From the NCBI RefSeq assembly GCF_900156025.1, contig NZ_FTMO01000010.1:44780-108779 (forward strand): a DNA stretch of 64,000 nt, in the 5' to 3' direction. Shown here one piece after another: positions 56,610-64,000 of this stretch. The notes under the pieces were generated by a model that ran no database searches, was not told the DNA's origin, and was given only the letters and a program-made list of their open reading frames with translations. The translations under genes were made by a program, and so were the position numbers. Position 1 is the first letter of the stretch. Each line of letters starts with the position of its first letter. Source of the stretch: Allobosea sp. TND4EK4 (GTDB taxonomy: Bacteria > Pseudomonadota > Alphaproteobacteria > Rhizobiales > Beijerinckiaceae).

Positions 56610-57179
56610 ATGGCGGGCAGCGACGAGGCGGCCGATCTCTGGGTTTTCGGCTATGGCTCGCTGATCTGGCGGCCCGGCTTTGCCTTCGCGGACAGCGTCC
56701 CCGCGCGCCTCTACGGCTATCACCGCTCGCTGTGCGTCTTCTCCCATGTCCATCGCGGCACGCCTGAGCAGCCCGGGCTGGTGCTCGGGCTCGATCGCGG
56801 CGGGGTTTGCCGCGGGCTCGCCTTTCGCGTTCTGGCCGCGCATGCCGCCGAGACGGTGGACTATCTGAGGGCGCGCGAGCAGGCGACGGCCGTCTATGTC
56901 GAAAAGCATGTGCCGCTGCGGCTGGACGATGGCCGGCAGGTGCGGGCGCTGGTCTATGTCGCCGACCGCAAGCATCTGCAATATGCCGGGAAGCTGCCGC
57001 CCGAGGATCTGCTCCGGCTGGTGCGGCAGGGCCGGGGGCAGTCGGGCGAGAATCCCGACTACGTGCTGCAGACGAACGAGCATCTGCGCAAGATGGGCGT
57101 CTATGACCCGGTGCTGACGTCGCTGGCGCAGGAACTGGCGCCCGGGCTGGGGGCGCCGCACCCGCCGGTCGGCCGCTGA
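56610..57179 (+). CDS. ChaC-like gamma-glutamylcyclotransferase
   Basis: A 189-residue enzyme of the ChaC group, which cleaves glutathione to 5-oxoproline and Cys-Gly. The substrate motif appears early as LWVFGYGSLIWRPGF (about residues 9-23), and the catalytic glutamate is expected in YLRAREQATAVY near residue 89. GGAAGGGA precedes the ATG at 56610; upstream in-frame ATGs at 56535 and 56586 lack support. It may be part of glutathione turnover. It converges with the SOS-box gene, with one nucleotide between the two stops. Confidence 0.82.
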   Translation: MAGSDEAADLWVFGYGSLIWRPGFAFADSVPARLYGYHRSLCVFSHVHRGTPEQPGLVLGLDRGGVCRGLAFRVLAAHAAETVDYLRAREQATAVYVEKHVPLRLDDGRQVRALVYVADRKHLQYAGKLPPEDLLRLVRQGRGQSGENPDYVLQTNEHLRKMGVYDPVLTSLAQELAPGLGAPHPPVGR

Positions 57180-57180
57180 C

Positions 57181-57570
57181 TCAGGCGGCTTCCGGCATCA
57201 GGTCCAGCAAGGCGGCGCGGCGGCTCATGCCGTCCTCGGCGAGCAGGTGGACATGGATCTCGCAGGCGCCCGCCTCCATCACCGCGCGCTGCCAGCGCCC
57301 CAGGGCGGCTTCGACCCCGAAGGGGCCGGAATCGCGCGCGGCGATGATCTTGCGCTCCGACGAGACGGCGAGCAGGACCCCATCGGTGAAGCCCAGCGCA
57401 TGGACGTCGTCCACGGAGAAGACGGACGCGACATAGCGCCGGCCGGAGCGGCCGCGCCAGGCGGTGAAGCGGCGCTCGGCGAGCTTGGCCGTGCTGCGCA
57501 GCGGCGTCTCGCGGACGGCAGCGGCTTCGTCGAACAGGTCGGGCGTGTAACGGTAGGCGACAGTAGCCAT
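57181..57570 (-). CDS. Unknown 129-residue protein with a LexA box over its promoter
   Basis: A soluble protein I do not recognise, with no membrane segment or signal. It starts MATVAYRYTPDLFDEAAAVR. A middle part (about 33-82) reads RRFTAWRGRSGRRYVASVFSVDD and VLLAVSSERKIIAARDSGPF, ending in a Gly/Pro turn, and the C-terminal half is helical with ACEIHVHLLAEDGMSRRAALL. AAAGGAGG lies 8 nt before the ATG at 57570, a near-ideal ribosome site. A GTTC-N7-GTTC LexA box covers the -10 region. The gene is monocistronic: the upstream plsC is 94 nt away. A DNA-damage role is inferred only from the operator. Confidence 0.75.
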   Translation of the reverse strand: MATVAYRYTPDLFDEAAAVRETPLRSTAKLAERRFTAWRGRSGRRYVASVFSVDDVHALGFTDGVLLAVSSERKIIAARDSGPFGVEAALGRWQRAVMEAGACEIHVHLLAEDGMSRRAALLDLMPEAA

Positions 57571-57590
57571 GTCCGTTCCTCCTTTGCTGT

Positions 57591-57605
57591 GAACAAAATG
57601 GGAAC
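57591..57605 (-). promoter_or_regulatory. LexA box (GTTC-N7-GTTC)
   Basis: Read on the minus strand, GTTCCCATTTTGTTC is the alphaproteobacterial LexA operator, a direct repeat of GTTC with seven nt between. It lies 21 nt before the ATG of the unknown gene and overlaps the candidate -10 element, as expected for a repressor site. Confidence 0.75.
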
Positions 57606-57623
57606 ACGGTAGGGGCAAGTCAA
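57595..57623 (-). promoter_or_regulatory. Promoter of the SOS-box gene
   Basis: On the minus strand TTGACT (57618-57623) and CATTTT (57595-57600) are 17 nt apart. The second overlaps the LexA box. Start of transcription would fall about 15-20 nt before the ATG. Confidence 0.5.
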
Positions 57624-57664
57624 GCGGTGCCGGCGCCGGCGGCCTCCGCTGCTGTCAGTCGGTG

Positions 57665-58426
57665 TCAGGAGCCCGCGAGGGGGTCGAGTCCCTGCCTGGC
57701 CAGTTCGGCGCGGCCGTCCGCCAGCAGCCTGTCGCTGGCGGTCTCGATCTGCTCCTGAAGCGTCCGCTGGAAATCGACCTTGGACAGGCCGGGCATGATC
57801 GGAGGCAGGATCTCGATGACGATGGTGCCGGGCCGGCGAAGAACATGGCGCCGGGGCCAGTACAGCCCGGAGTTCAGCGCCACCGGCAGGCAGGGAACGC
57901 CCAGCTCATGATAGAGATGGGCGACGCCGAACTTGTAGGCCGGCGGAGCTCCGGGCGGGCGACGCGTTCCTTCCGGGAAGATGATGAGCTGGCGCCCGTT
58001 CTGGCCAAGCTCGACCTTGGCGCGGCGGGTGACATCGGCCAGGGCCCGGGCCCGGCCGCCACGGTCGACCGGAATCATCCGCAGCTTGCCGAGGCTCCAG
58101 CCGAACACCGGAATGGTTGTCAGCTCGCGCTTCAGGATGAAGACGGGATTGTCGAAGAGCGTCACCAGGGCGAAGGTTTCCCAGAAGGACTGGTGCTTGG
58201 CCGCGACGATGAGACCGCCGGCCGGAATGTGCTCCCGGCCCCTGATTTCGTAGCGCGTGCGCGCGACGACGCGCTGCAGCCAGAGCGCGCTGCGGGCCCA
58301 GCCGCGGGCGACTTTCCACATCACGCCCCATGGCAGCAGCAGCGCGGGCAGTGCGCCGAAGAGCAGCCAGCCGATCAGGTTGGCGTAGAACAGGATGTTG
58401 AAGGCGAGCGAGCGCAGGAGCAGCAT
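57665..58426 (-). CDS. plsC: Lysophospholipid (1-acylglycerol-3-phosphate) acyltransferase
   Basis: A 253-residue membrane enzyme adding the second acyl chain in phosphatidic acid synthesis. The start MLLLRSLAFNILFYANLIGWLLFG is a membrane helix. The acyltransferase motif HxxxxD/E appears as KHQSFWETF near residue 80 with Glu in place of Asp. FPEGTRRPPG near residue 148 is motif III, and VPCLPVALNSGLYW near residue 180 motif IV. The ATG at 58426 has no strong ribosome site; upstream sequence in frame overlaps the next gene. Its Glu variant is seen in several alphaproteobacterial PlsC proteins. Confidence 0.82.
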   Translation of the reverse strand: MLLLRSLAFNILFYANLIGWLLFGALPALLLPWGVMWKVARGWARSALWLQRVVARTRYEIRGREHIPAGGLIVAAKHQSFWETFALVTLFDNPVFILKRELTTIPVFGWSLGKLRMIPVDRGGRARALADVTRRAKVELGQNGRQLIIFPEGTRRPPGAPPAYKFGVAHLYHELGVPCLPVALNSGLYWPRRHVLRRPGTIVIEILPPIMPGLSKVDFQRTLQEQIETASDRLLADGRAELARQGLDPLAGS

Positions 58427-58488
58427 GGCGGGCAAAAAGCGCGAGACCGGGCGGCGGTCAAGCACTGTGCGCCGGCCTCGTTCGCCCG

Positions 58489-59370
58489 TCAGCCCTGAGG
58501 TGGCGAGCCGCCGCGCAGGTGCGAGCGCTTCTCGGCCTCCGGCCCGATGGCATCCGGCGGCTTGGGCGAGACCGGCTTGCGGCCCCCGATGATGACGGAG
58601 AGCCGCGAACTCTCCGGGTCGCTCTCGAACAAACTGCGCAGCCGCGAGACGCGGAACTTCACATATTCGGGAACCAGCACTTTCACCGTTGCCCAGCGGC
58701 GCCACCAGCCGGTCGAATCAAGCTGGTCGGTCACGACCGGGTGGGCGACGAGGCGCACGCCCGGCATGGCATGGGCGAACTCGGCCAGGGTGCGCGGCAT
58801 ATGGTAGTTCGACGTGACCACCAGCAGGGACTGGAAGCGGTGCTGGCGCACCCAGCGGCGCGTCTCGATGGCGTTGCCGATGGTGTTTCGGGCCCGATAG
58901 TCGAGATCGACGCAGCAGGCGAGCAGATCGCGTGCCGCCGGGTTCAGCCGCGCCAGCTCCTCGCGGCTCGTCTTCTCGTTGACGCCGCTGATCAGCAGGC
59001 GCGCACCGCGATCGGCGCCGAGTAGCCCGATCGCGTCGCCGACGCGCTGCGAGCCGCCGGTCACGACGACGATGGCATCGGTTCGCGGAGTCGCGACGGG
59101 CTCGCGGGCCTCGATCCCGCCGACGAAGCGCACATAATCCCAGCCGGTGCCGATCGCTGCCGCAGCCAGGGCGACCAGCATCGCACGGCCGAACAGGCGC
59201 CCCCAGGAGGGCCGCTCCTTGCGGGACGGTTCACCCGCCATCCGTGCGCTCAGGCGATCGTTGCCGCTGCCGATCATGACCATGACGTTGCTGGCATAGC
59301 GCGGCAATCGGGCATGATCACGGCGCTTCCATGCCGGCAACCGCCCCAGGTCTTGCGCATTCGTTGCCAT
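58489..59370 (-). CDS. YdcF/SanA-family (DUF218) membrane protein
   Basis: A 293-residue protein with one membrane segment (about 61-80, RAMLVALAAAAIGTGWDYV) and a DUF218 domain of the ElyC/SanA/YdcF family. Motifs are DAIVVVTGGSQRVGDAIGLLG near residue 98 and VVTSNYHMPRTLAEFAHAMPG near residue 184. The C-terminal about 40 residues are basic and disordered. The start is uncertain (ATG 59370, or later MVMIGSGN). It lies directly downstream of ftsX and upstream of plsC, a synteny often seen in Rhizobiales and consistent with an envelope role. Confidence 0.8.
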   Translation of the reverse strand: MATNAQDLGRLPAWKRRDHARLPRYASNVMVMIGSGNDRLSARMAGEPSRKERPSWGRLFGRAMLVALAAAAIGTGWDYVRFVGGIEAREPVATPRTDAIVVVTGGSQRVGDAIGLLGADRGARLLISGVNEKTSREELARLNPAARDLLACCVDLDYRARNTIGNAIETRRWVRQHRFQSLLVVTSNYHMPRTLAEFAHAMPGVRLVAHPVVTDQLDSTGWWRRWATVKVLVPEYVKFRVSRLRSLFESDPESSRLSVIIGGRKPVSPKPPDAIGPEAEKRSHLRGGSPPQG

Positions 59371-59389
59371 TCGCGACGCATGGCGAGGA

Positions 59390-60355
59390 TCATGTCAGCG
59401 CCCGCAGGTAATGCCGAACGGTAATGCGGGAGACCAGCCCTGCGATGGCCGCAACGATGATGGCCACGAGGAAGACGGCGCCATAGCCGGCCCAGCCGAT
59501 CTCGAAGGCCCCGAACAGCGCCTGCAGCTGCTCGGCCTCCGGGGCGGTGTTCCAGTAGGAGGCGAGCAGGCCGAGGATCGCGATGGCGAAGATCGCCGCG
59601 ACGCCGCCGAAGGCCCCGCCGCGCAGGCCGAGGCGGATGAAGCGGCTCTGGAACTCGCGGGCGATGAAGTCGTCGTCGGCGCCGACGAAATGCAGCACCT
59701 CGACACTCTCGCGGCTGCCCGCCATGGCCCCGCGCGTCGCGAAGGCGACGGCGAGCGCCGCCGCGGTCAGCACCAGCAGGACGATGACGAAGCCGGAGAC
59801 GATGATGGTGCCGGCCATGGCCGAAAGCCGCCTGACCCAGACGCGGTGATCGTCGAGGATGGCGCCGGGCACCTCCTTGCGCAATTCGGGGCCGAAGCGG
59901 GTGATGTCCGGCGAAGCGCCGGATTTCAGCGTCAGCACGATCAGCCGCGGCACCGGCAGCTCAACGAGGTCGAGTCCCGTGCCGAGCCAGGGCTCGAGCA
60001 GCTTGTCGGATTCCGCTTTGGGCACCGCGCGCACGCTGGCGATGCCGTCGAGCCCCTGGGCCATCCGCACGGCACGGGCGACGTCGGCCTCGATGTCGCG
60101 CTGCGACTCCGGCCGGACCTGGATGGTCATCTCGTTGGAGATGGCGCCGCGCCACTGCTCGGAGGCGCGCGCCGCGAGGACGGCCGCGCCGGCGCTGATC
60201 GAGGCGAGGAAGGTCAGGATGGCGATGACGGCCATCAGGGCGCGGCCGGCGACGCCGTCGACCGGTACGAGCGGCTGGTCGCGCCGCAGATTGCTCGGCA
60301 GCGCACGCTCCTCGCGCAGGTCCGGCCCGTCGTCGTCCGCTTCAGCCATCGACAT
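59390..60355 (-). CDS. ftsX: Cell-division ABC permease FtsX
   Basis: A 321-residue inner-membrane protein. A long cytoplasmic N-terminus (about 40 residues) leads to helix 1 (about 40-60, ALMAVIAILTFLASISAGAAVL), an extracytoplasmic domain (about 65-175), and three more helices in the last 150 residues (IIVSGFVIVLLVLTAAALAVAF; AAIFAIAILGLLASYW; YGAVFLVAIIVAAIAGLV). The topology is that of FtsX. It overlaps ftsE by 14 nt. FtsEX acts at the septum to activate cell-wall hydrolases. Confidence 0.92.
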   Translation of the reverse strand: MSMAEADDDGPDLREERALPSNLRRDQPLVPVDGVAGRALMAVIAILTFLASISAGAAVLAARASEQWRGAISNEMTIQVRPESQRDIEADVARAVRMAQGLDGIASVRAVPKAESDKLLEPWLGTGLDLVELPVPRLIVLTLKSGASPDITRFGPELRKEVPGAILDDHRVWVRRLSAMAGTIIVSGFVIVLLVLTAAALAVAFATRGAMAGSRESVEVLHFVGADDDFIAREFQSRFIRLGLRGGAFGGVAAIFAIAILGLLASYWNTAPEAEQLQALFGAFEIGWAGYGAVFLVAIIVAAIAGLVSRITVRHYLRALT

Positions 60356-61001
60356 GCAGATGCCCGTCGGCCAGGACGAGACGCGGCGCGTCGTAGATGT
60401 CCATCAGGTTGAGATCGTGCGTGGCGATGATGACGGCCGTGCCGAGCTGCTGCAGCTCCATGAACAGCCGCAACAGGCGCCGGCCGAGCCCGGGATCGAC
60501 ATTGCCCGTGGGCTCGTCGGCGAGCAGCAGTTCCGGGCGGGCGATCAGCGCGCGCGCAATGGCGGCGCGCTGCTTCTCTCCGCCCGAGAGGACGGCCGGG
60601 ACCGCGTGCATGCGCTCGCCGAGGCCGACCCAGCGCAACAATTCGACCACCTCGGCCCGGTAGCTCGCCTCTTCCTTGCCGATGACGCGCAGGGGGAGCG
60701 CGACGTTCTCGTAGACGGTGAGGTGGTCGAGCAGGCGGAAATCCTGAAACACGACGCCCATGCGGCGGCGGAAGGCCGTCAGCGTCTGCCCGTCGAGGCG
60801 CGAGGCGTCCTGCCCGAACAGGTCGACGAGGCCGCGTGTCGGCTTGAGTGCCATCAGGATCAGGCGCATCAGCGTGGTCTTGCCGGCGCCCGAAGGGCCG
60901 GTGAGATACTGGAACGAGCGCGGCGCGATGCTGAAGTTGATGTCCTTCAGCACCTCTGGTCCCATGCCGTAACGCAGGCCGACATTCTCGAAACGAACCA
61001 A
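60342..61001 (-). CDS. ftsE: Cell-division ATPase FtsE
   Basis: A 219-residue ABC ATPase. Walker A is TGPSGAGKTT near residue 35, signature LSGGEKQRAAIARALI near residue 138, and Walker B ELLLADEPTGNVD near residue 160. MVRFENVGLRYGMGPEVLKDINF is the FtsE-type start and RRRMGVVFQDFRLLDHLTVYENVALPL the Q-loop region. It partners FtsX at the division septum. It begins the ftsE-ftsX-DUF218-plsC run and diverges from the zinc-ribbon gene. Confidence 0.95.
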   Translation of the reverse strand: MVRFENVGLRYGMGPEVLKDINFSIAPRSFQYLTGPSGAGKTTLMRLILMALKPTRGLVDLFGQDASRLDGQTLTAFRRRMGVVFQDFRLLDHLTVYENVALPLRVIGKEEASYRAEVVELLRWVGLGERMHAVPAVLSGGEKQRAAIARALIARPELLLADEPTGNVDPGLGRRLLRLFMELQQLGTAVIIATHDLNLMDIYDAPRLVLADGHLHVDG

Positions 61002-61274
61002 CTGGTTGCCTCTTCAGGATCTGACACGAATCGCGCCGCGGATCCGCATCGCGGTGCCTCAGCCTAGCTTGAGCGGACGGCACGCGCGCGACCGAGCCAG
61101 CATGCCCCCACAATTCTTCACGAGCCGTTAACCATAAAGCGCGTCAATGCGATGGCTCGCCCTGGTCCGGCGGGCTCGCGACGACCCCGTCGCTTGCCGG
61201 CCCCGGACCGAAGCGCGCAGGATCCGGCCAGCGCCAGGCGCTGCCGTATGAGGGGCCGGGGACCAAGCCGCGTC

Positions 61275-62078
61275 ATGCTGATCGTCTGTCCGTCATGTGC
61301 GAGCCAATACGAGCTCGACGCGGCCAAACTGGGGCCGGAAGGGCGCAAGGTGCGCTGTGCCCGCTGCCAGACGCAATGGCATGTCGATGCCAGCGCCGAG
61401 ATGCCGCCGGTGCCCAGCGCCGAGGAGACGCAGGCCCTGCTCGCGGAGGAACTGGAGCGCGCTGCCGCGATCGACGCCGAGGTCACGGCGGTTGCCGCTG
61501 AAGCCGAGCGCCTGATCGCAAATTCCGAGGCCGTGCCGGAAGAGCCGCCGCCGGTCGAAGTCGAGCGTCGCAAGCCCCCCCGCGGCAAAGGCCGGGCCAA
61601 GCAACCCGCCTCGAAGTCGCTTCCCAAGGGCACTGTCATACCCGCCGCTGCCGCAGTCGCCGGAGCGCTCCTGCTCGGCGGGCTGGTCTGGCAGCGCAAC
61701 GCGGTCGTGCGGGCCGCGCCGCAGCTCGCCTCGCTGTTCGAGAAGGCGGGGTTGCCGGTCAATGTCCGGGGGCTCAGCCTGAGTTCGATCGAGAGCGGGC
61801 TGGTTGAGGACGGCACCAACCGCTTCCTCGTCGTCGAGGGCGACGTCACCAATATCGCCAAGCGCAAGACGGATGTTCCGCTGATCCAGGTTTCGGTGCG
61901 GGACGAGGCCGGCCAGGCACTCTACACCTGGACCACCGAGCCGCCGCGCGGAATCCTCGAGCCGTCCGAGCTGATGCGTTTCCGTGCGAGGCTTGCCTCG
62001 CCCCCGGAGAAGGGGCGCTCCGTACAGGTGCGCTTCGTCTCCACGGCCGCGGCGGGGGCGGCCGCTGCGGCGCACTGA
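61275..62078 (+). CDS. MJ0042-type zinc-ribbon / DUF3426 membrane protein
   Basis: A 267-residue protein. The N-terminal zinc ribbon (MLIVCPSCASQYELDAAKLG and onward) has ligands C5, C8, C28 and C31. A charged linker is followed by one membrane helix (about 155-175, GTVIPAAAAVAGALLLGGLVW) and a C-terminal DUF3426-like beta domain (about 200-255, RFLVVEGDVTNIAKRKTDVPLIQVSVRDEAGQALYTW). ATG 61275 puts the ribbon at the start; ATG 61248 is an alternative. It diverges from ftsE. The role is unknown; the family is often found next to ftsE or hpt in Rhizobiales. Confidence 0.8.
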   Translation: MLIVCPSCASQYELDAAKLGPEGRKVRCARCQTQWHVDASAEMPPVPSAEETQALLAEELERAAAIDAEVTAVAAEAERLIANSEAVPEEPPPVEVERRKPPRGKGRAKQPASKSLPKGTVIPAAAAVAGALLLGGLVWQRNAVVRAAPQLASLFEKAGLPVNVRGLSLSSIESGLVEDGTNRFLVVEGDVTNIAKRKTDVPLIQVSVRDEAGQALYTWTTEPPRGILEPSELMRFRARLASPPEKGRSVQVRFVSTAAAGAAAAAH

Positions 62079-62229
62079 CGGTCCTGTTGCGCGCCGAGGC
62101 CGCGATATCCTCATTCCATTCGCAGGCGCGAGGTTTGCCGCGGGCCGGTGCTGGGCTATCAACCTAACGACCGGTGCAGCGGCCTTGCCGCGGTGTCGCG
62201 ACCAGAACTCGATGAGAACAGGATCAACC

Positions 62230-62787
62230 ATGCCGGAACGGCGGATCAGGGTGCTTTATGACGAGGCGGCGATCGCACGCCGCAACGAGGAGATCGCCCA
62301 GGCGGTCGCCGCCACGAACCCCAAGGACCTGCTCGTCGTCGCTGTGCTGAAGGGCAGCTTCATGTTCGCGGCCGACCTGATCCGCGCGATGCACCGGGCC
62401 GGTCTCGCGCCGCAGGTGGAATTCGTGCATCTGTCGAGCTACCGGACGGGAACCGTCTCGACTGGCCAGGTCGAGATCCTGCGTGACGTGCAGAGCGAGG
62501 TGCGCGGGCGCGACGTGCTGCTCGTCGATGACATCCTGGAATCGGGCCGGACGCTGGCCTTCGCCAAGGATCTGCTGGCGGCGCGGGGGGCAGGGTCCGT
62601 CTCGACGGCGGTGCTGCTTGAAAAGCCAGGCAAGCGGGCGGTCAATATCCGCGCCGACCATGTCGGCTTCGAATGCCCGGACTATTTCGTCGTCGGCTAC
62701 GGCATGGACGTCGCCCATTCCTACCGGCAGCTGCCTTTCGTCGGCGTCATCGAAACCGAGGATCAGGCCGGCCTGCCCGGCATCTAG
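62230..62787 (+). CDS. hpt: Hypoxanthine phosphoribosyltransferase
   Basis: A 185-residue purine-salvage enzyme converting hypoxanthine or guanine plus PRPP to the nucleotide. The PRPP-binding loop is VLLVDDILESGRTL near residue 98. VVAVLKGSFMFAADLIR near residue 37 and FVHLSSYRTGT near residue 64 are the other conserved segments, and the base-contact region is GFECPDYFVVGYGMD near residue 152. The ATG at 62230 fits the family start; ATG 62212 is also possible. It is followed 9 nt later by a receiver-domain gene, with the ribosome site inside the hpt 3' end. Confidence 0.92.
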   Translation: MPERRIRVLYDEAAIARRNEEIAQAVAATNPKDLLVVAVLKGSFMFAADLIRAMHRAGLAPQVEFVHLSSYRTGTVSTGQVEILRDVQSEVRGRDVLLVDDILESGRTLAFAKDLLAARGAGSVSTAVLLEKPGKRAVNIRADHVGFECPDYFVVGYGMDVAHSYRQLPFVGVIETEDQAGLPGI

Positions 62788-62796
62788 GACTGTCCC

Positions 62797-63171
62797 ATGT
62801 CGCGCATTCTGGTGGTTGATGACGAGGAGCCGCTTCGCACGCTGGTCGCACGCGGGCTGGGCATGGACGGCCATTCCTGCGTCACGGCCTCGGACGGGGC
62901 CGAGGCGCTCGACGTCCTCGTTGCCGAGCAGGGGCGCTTCGACCTGCTGCTGACCGATATCCGCATGCCGTTGATGGACGGCATCGCGCTGGCGCTCGCC
63001 GCCAAGGCGCAGTTTCCCGAGCTGACGATCATGCTGATGACGGGCTATGCCGAGCAGCGCGAGCGGGCCAAGAGCCTGGAGGCGATCGTCGAGGAGGTGA
63101 TGACCAAGCCCTTCACCATCGCCGAATTGCGCGAGACGGTGATGAAGGTGATCGAGCGCTCGATCGGCTGA
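62797..63171 (+). CDS. Single-domain response regulator (CpdR-like)
   Basis: A 124-residue receiver domain with no output domain. Phosphoacceptor D49 lies in FDLLLTDIRMPLMDG, the acidic pocket in VVDDEEPLR (about residues 6-14), the conserved Thr in MLMTGYAEQ and the Lys in MTKPFTI. CpdR of Caulobacter, a receiver that controls ClpXP substrates, has the same single-domain form and KPF end. That identity is suggestive, not proven. AGGA at the hpt stop serves as its ribosome site, so the two genes are likely co-transcribed. Confidence 0.8.
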   Translation: MSRILVVDDEEPLRTLVARGLGMDGHSCVTASDGAEALDVLVAEQGRFDLLLTDIRMPLMDGIALALAAKAQFPELTIMLMTGYAEQRERAKSLEAIVEEVMTKPFTIAELRETVMKVIERSIG

Positions 63172-63174
63172 GCC

Positions 63175-63717
63175 TCAGCGGTTCAGCCACCAGATCGAGC
63201 TGTTGAGCAGCGTCGCGAAGCCGACCCAGGCGAGGTAGGGCCAGAGCAGGTTCGCTGCCAGGCGATCCAGCGGCCGGAAGACCAGGATGGTCGCGATGAT
63301 CGCCACCAGCAGCGGCAGGATGACCACGAGGCCGCCGACCGGGCTATTGGCCCCGAAGAAGGCGAAGGACCAGCCGATATTGAGCAGAAGCTGCAGGTGA
63401 TAGACCAGCAGCGCGCGCCGGCGACCGGGCGTGCCGACGGGCAAGCGCAGGATGCGGAAGACCGCGAAGGCCATCAGCGCGTAGAGCGTCGTCCAGACCG
63501 GGCCGAAGATCCAGTTGGGCGGGTTGAAGGACGGCTTGATCAACCCCGCATACCAGGTCGGAATCTGCGGAATGGTCGCGGCACTCCCCGCCAGGGAGGC
63601 GGCAACCACCGGCAGGATCGCGATGGCGAGGGCCGCCCAGACGGACGGGCGGCGGTCGAGGGTGGTCGTTCCGGGCAGGGCTGTCATGAGCGGAAGATGT
63701 AGGATGCGTGGGCTCAT
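63175..63717 (-). CDS. TspO/MBR-family protein
   Basis: A 180-residue membrane protein with five predicted helices. Family marks are YAGLIKPSFNPPNWIFGPVWTTLYALMAFAVFRI (about 56-89), LQLLLNIGWSFAFFGANSP (about 108-126) and the C-terminal helix with LNSSIWWLNR. TspO binds porphyrins and haem intermediates in bacteria and modulates pigment or stress responses. ATG 63717 and ATG 63687 (MTALPGTT) are both possible, neither with a strong ribosome site. It converges on the receiver gene with 3 nt between stops. Confidence 0.88.
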   Translation of the reverse strand: MSPRILHLPLMTALPGTTTLDRRPSVWAALAIAILPVVAASLAGSAATIPQIPTWYAGLIKPSFNPPNWIFGPVWTTLYALMAFAVFRILRLPVGTPGRRRALLVYHLQLLLNIGWSFAFFGANSPVGGLVVILPLLVAIIATILVFRPLDRLAANLLWPYLAWVGFATLLNSSIWWLNR

Positions 63718-63794
63718 CGCAAGGCAACCGGCTTGCGCCGCGCATGCGCCTTGCGTCAGATGGCATGTCAGTCCCTCATGGAACTTTTCAGCCG

Positions 63795-64000
63795 ATGTTG
63801 CAGCGCCCGCTCCATCCCCGCTCCCTGGCCGCGCAGGCGATGGGCAAGATCGACCGTGAGACGAAGGCGGTGGTTCCGCCGATCCATGTCTCGACGACCT
63901 ATCTCCGCGACGAGGACAATGGCTATTCGACGGGCTTCGTCTATGGCCGGCCGGACAACGAGACGATCCGCGAGGCCGAGAGCGTGCTGGCCATGCTGGA
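63795..64000 (+). CDS. Cys/Met-metabolism PLP-dependent enzyme (5' part only)
   Basis: The first 68 residues of a trans-sulfuration-type PLP enzyme, cut by the right edge. RSLAAQAMGKIDRETKAVVPPIHVSTTYLRDEDNGYSTGFVYGRPDNETIREAE is the typical start of cystathionine gamma-synthase/beta- or gamma-lyase and O-acetylhomoserine sulfhydrylase; YGRPDNETIRE matches the family Tyr-x-Arg region. Which member it is cannot be told without the C-terminal part. The promoter would lie in the 77-nt gap to the divergent tspO gene. Confidence 0.85.
   Translation, partial: MLQRPLHPRSLAAQAMGKIDRETKAVVPPIHVSTTYLRDEDNGYSTGFVYGRPDNETIREAESVLAML

Overview
The window reads as ordinary chromosome of a GC-rich alphaproteobacterium of the Hyphomicrobiales (Rhizobiales). 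It is dense, with co-oriented operons and ATGA start/stop overlaps, and I see no transposase, phage, CRISPR or tRNA/rRNA signal. Irr, an alphaproteobacterial GTTC-N7-GTTC LexA box, a ChvE/GguAB sugar importer, a fused LivM-LivG, DUF2125 and DUF3426 proteins and a hemD/Mic60/hemY block all point there. A Bosea-like organism is my best guess, but that is inference.

Layout. 1-5.1 kb (minus): a peptide/nickel-type ABC operon (binding protein, two permeases, no ATPase in view), then a creatininase-family amidohydrolase and a second, family-1 type binding protein cut by the window edge. A GntR regulator (5.4-6.1 kb) diverges from it. 6.3-14.9 kb (plus): a sugar catabolic and uptake cluster. It holds a GntR regulator, a 2-keto-3-deoxy-L-arabonate dehydratase-like DapA protein, an aldose 1-dehydrogenase, an aldose epimerase, a lactonase and a ChvE-GguA-GguB importer, and it fits oxidative L-arabinose/D-galactose breakdown. 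15.2-19.8 kb (plus): a branched-chain amino-acid type importer, LivJ, LivH, a LivM-LivG fusion and LivF.

19.8-28.1 kb: the cytochrome bd module. cydDC (minus) diverges from cydA-cydB-cydX (plus) around a perfect FNR box. A hemerythrin-like protein follows, then an Fnr-type regulator with FeS-type cysteines that is co-oriented with an enol-lactonase. 28.4-35.4 kb: a small hypothetical, an orphan AceE-like thiamine-diphosphate enzyme, REP-like hairpins, a small secreted protein, a membrane-anchored unknown, asd and a DMT exporter. 35.4-39.2 kb: TetR regulator with an EmrAB-type efflux pair and two near-identical operators. 39.4-40.8 kb: iron block irr-bfd-bfr with two Irr-box-like palindromes of identical 25-nt architecture.

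41.0-49.2 kb: MOSC protein, a double cold-shock-domain protein with a Gly/Arg linker, a GNAT acetyltransferase, an Inh-type lipoprotein, acetyl-CoA synthetase, an EVE protein, and tsaD-gpsA-hypothetical. 49.5-55.3 kb (plus): a HemD-Mic60 (mitofilin-like) fusion, HemY, an RluD-like pseudouridine synthase and RpoH. 55.4-64 kb: DUF2125 protein, ChaC-like cyclotransferase, a small unknown gene with a LexA box over its promoter, PlsC, a YdcF/DUF218 protein, FtsX and FtsE, a zinc-ribbon DUF3426 protein, a hypoxanthine phosphoribosyltransferase, a receiver protein, TspO and the start of a Cys/Met-metabolism PLP enzyme.

I did not find a clearly new multi-gene system. The observations most worth following are the monocistronic SOS-box gene of unknown function, the HemD-Mic60 fusion without adjacent hemC, the paired Irr boxes, the double-CSD/Gly-Arg protein, and the orphan creatininase inside an ATPase-less transporter operon.
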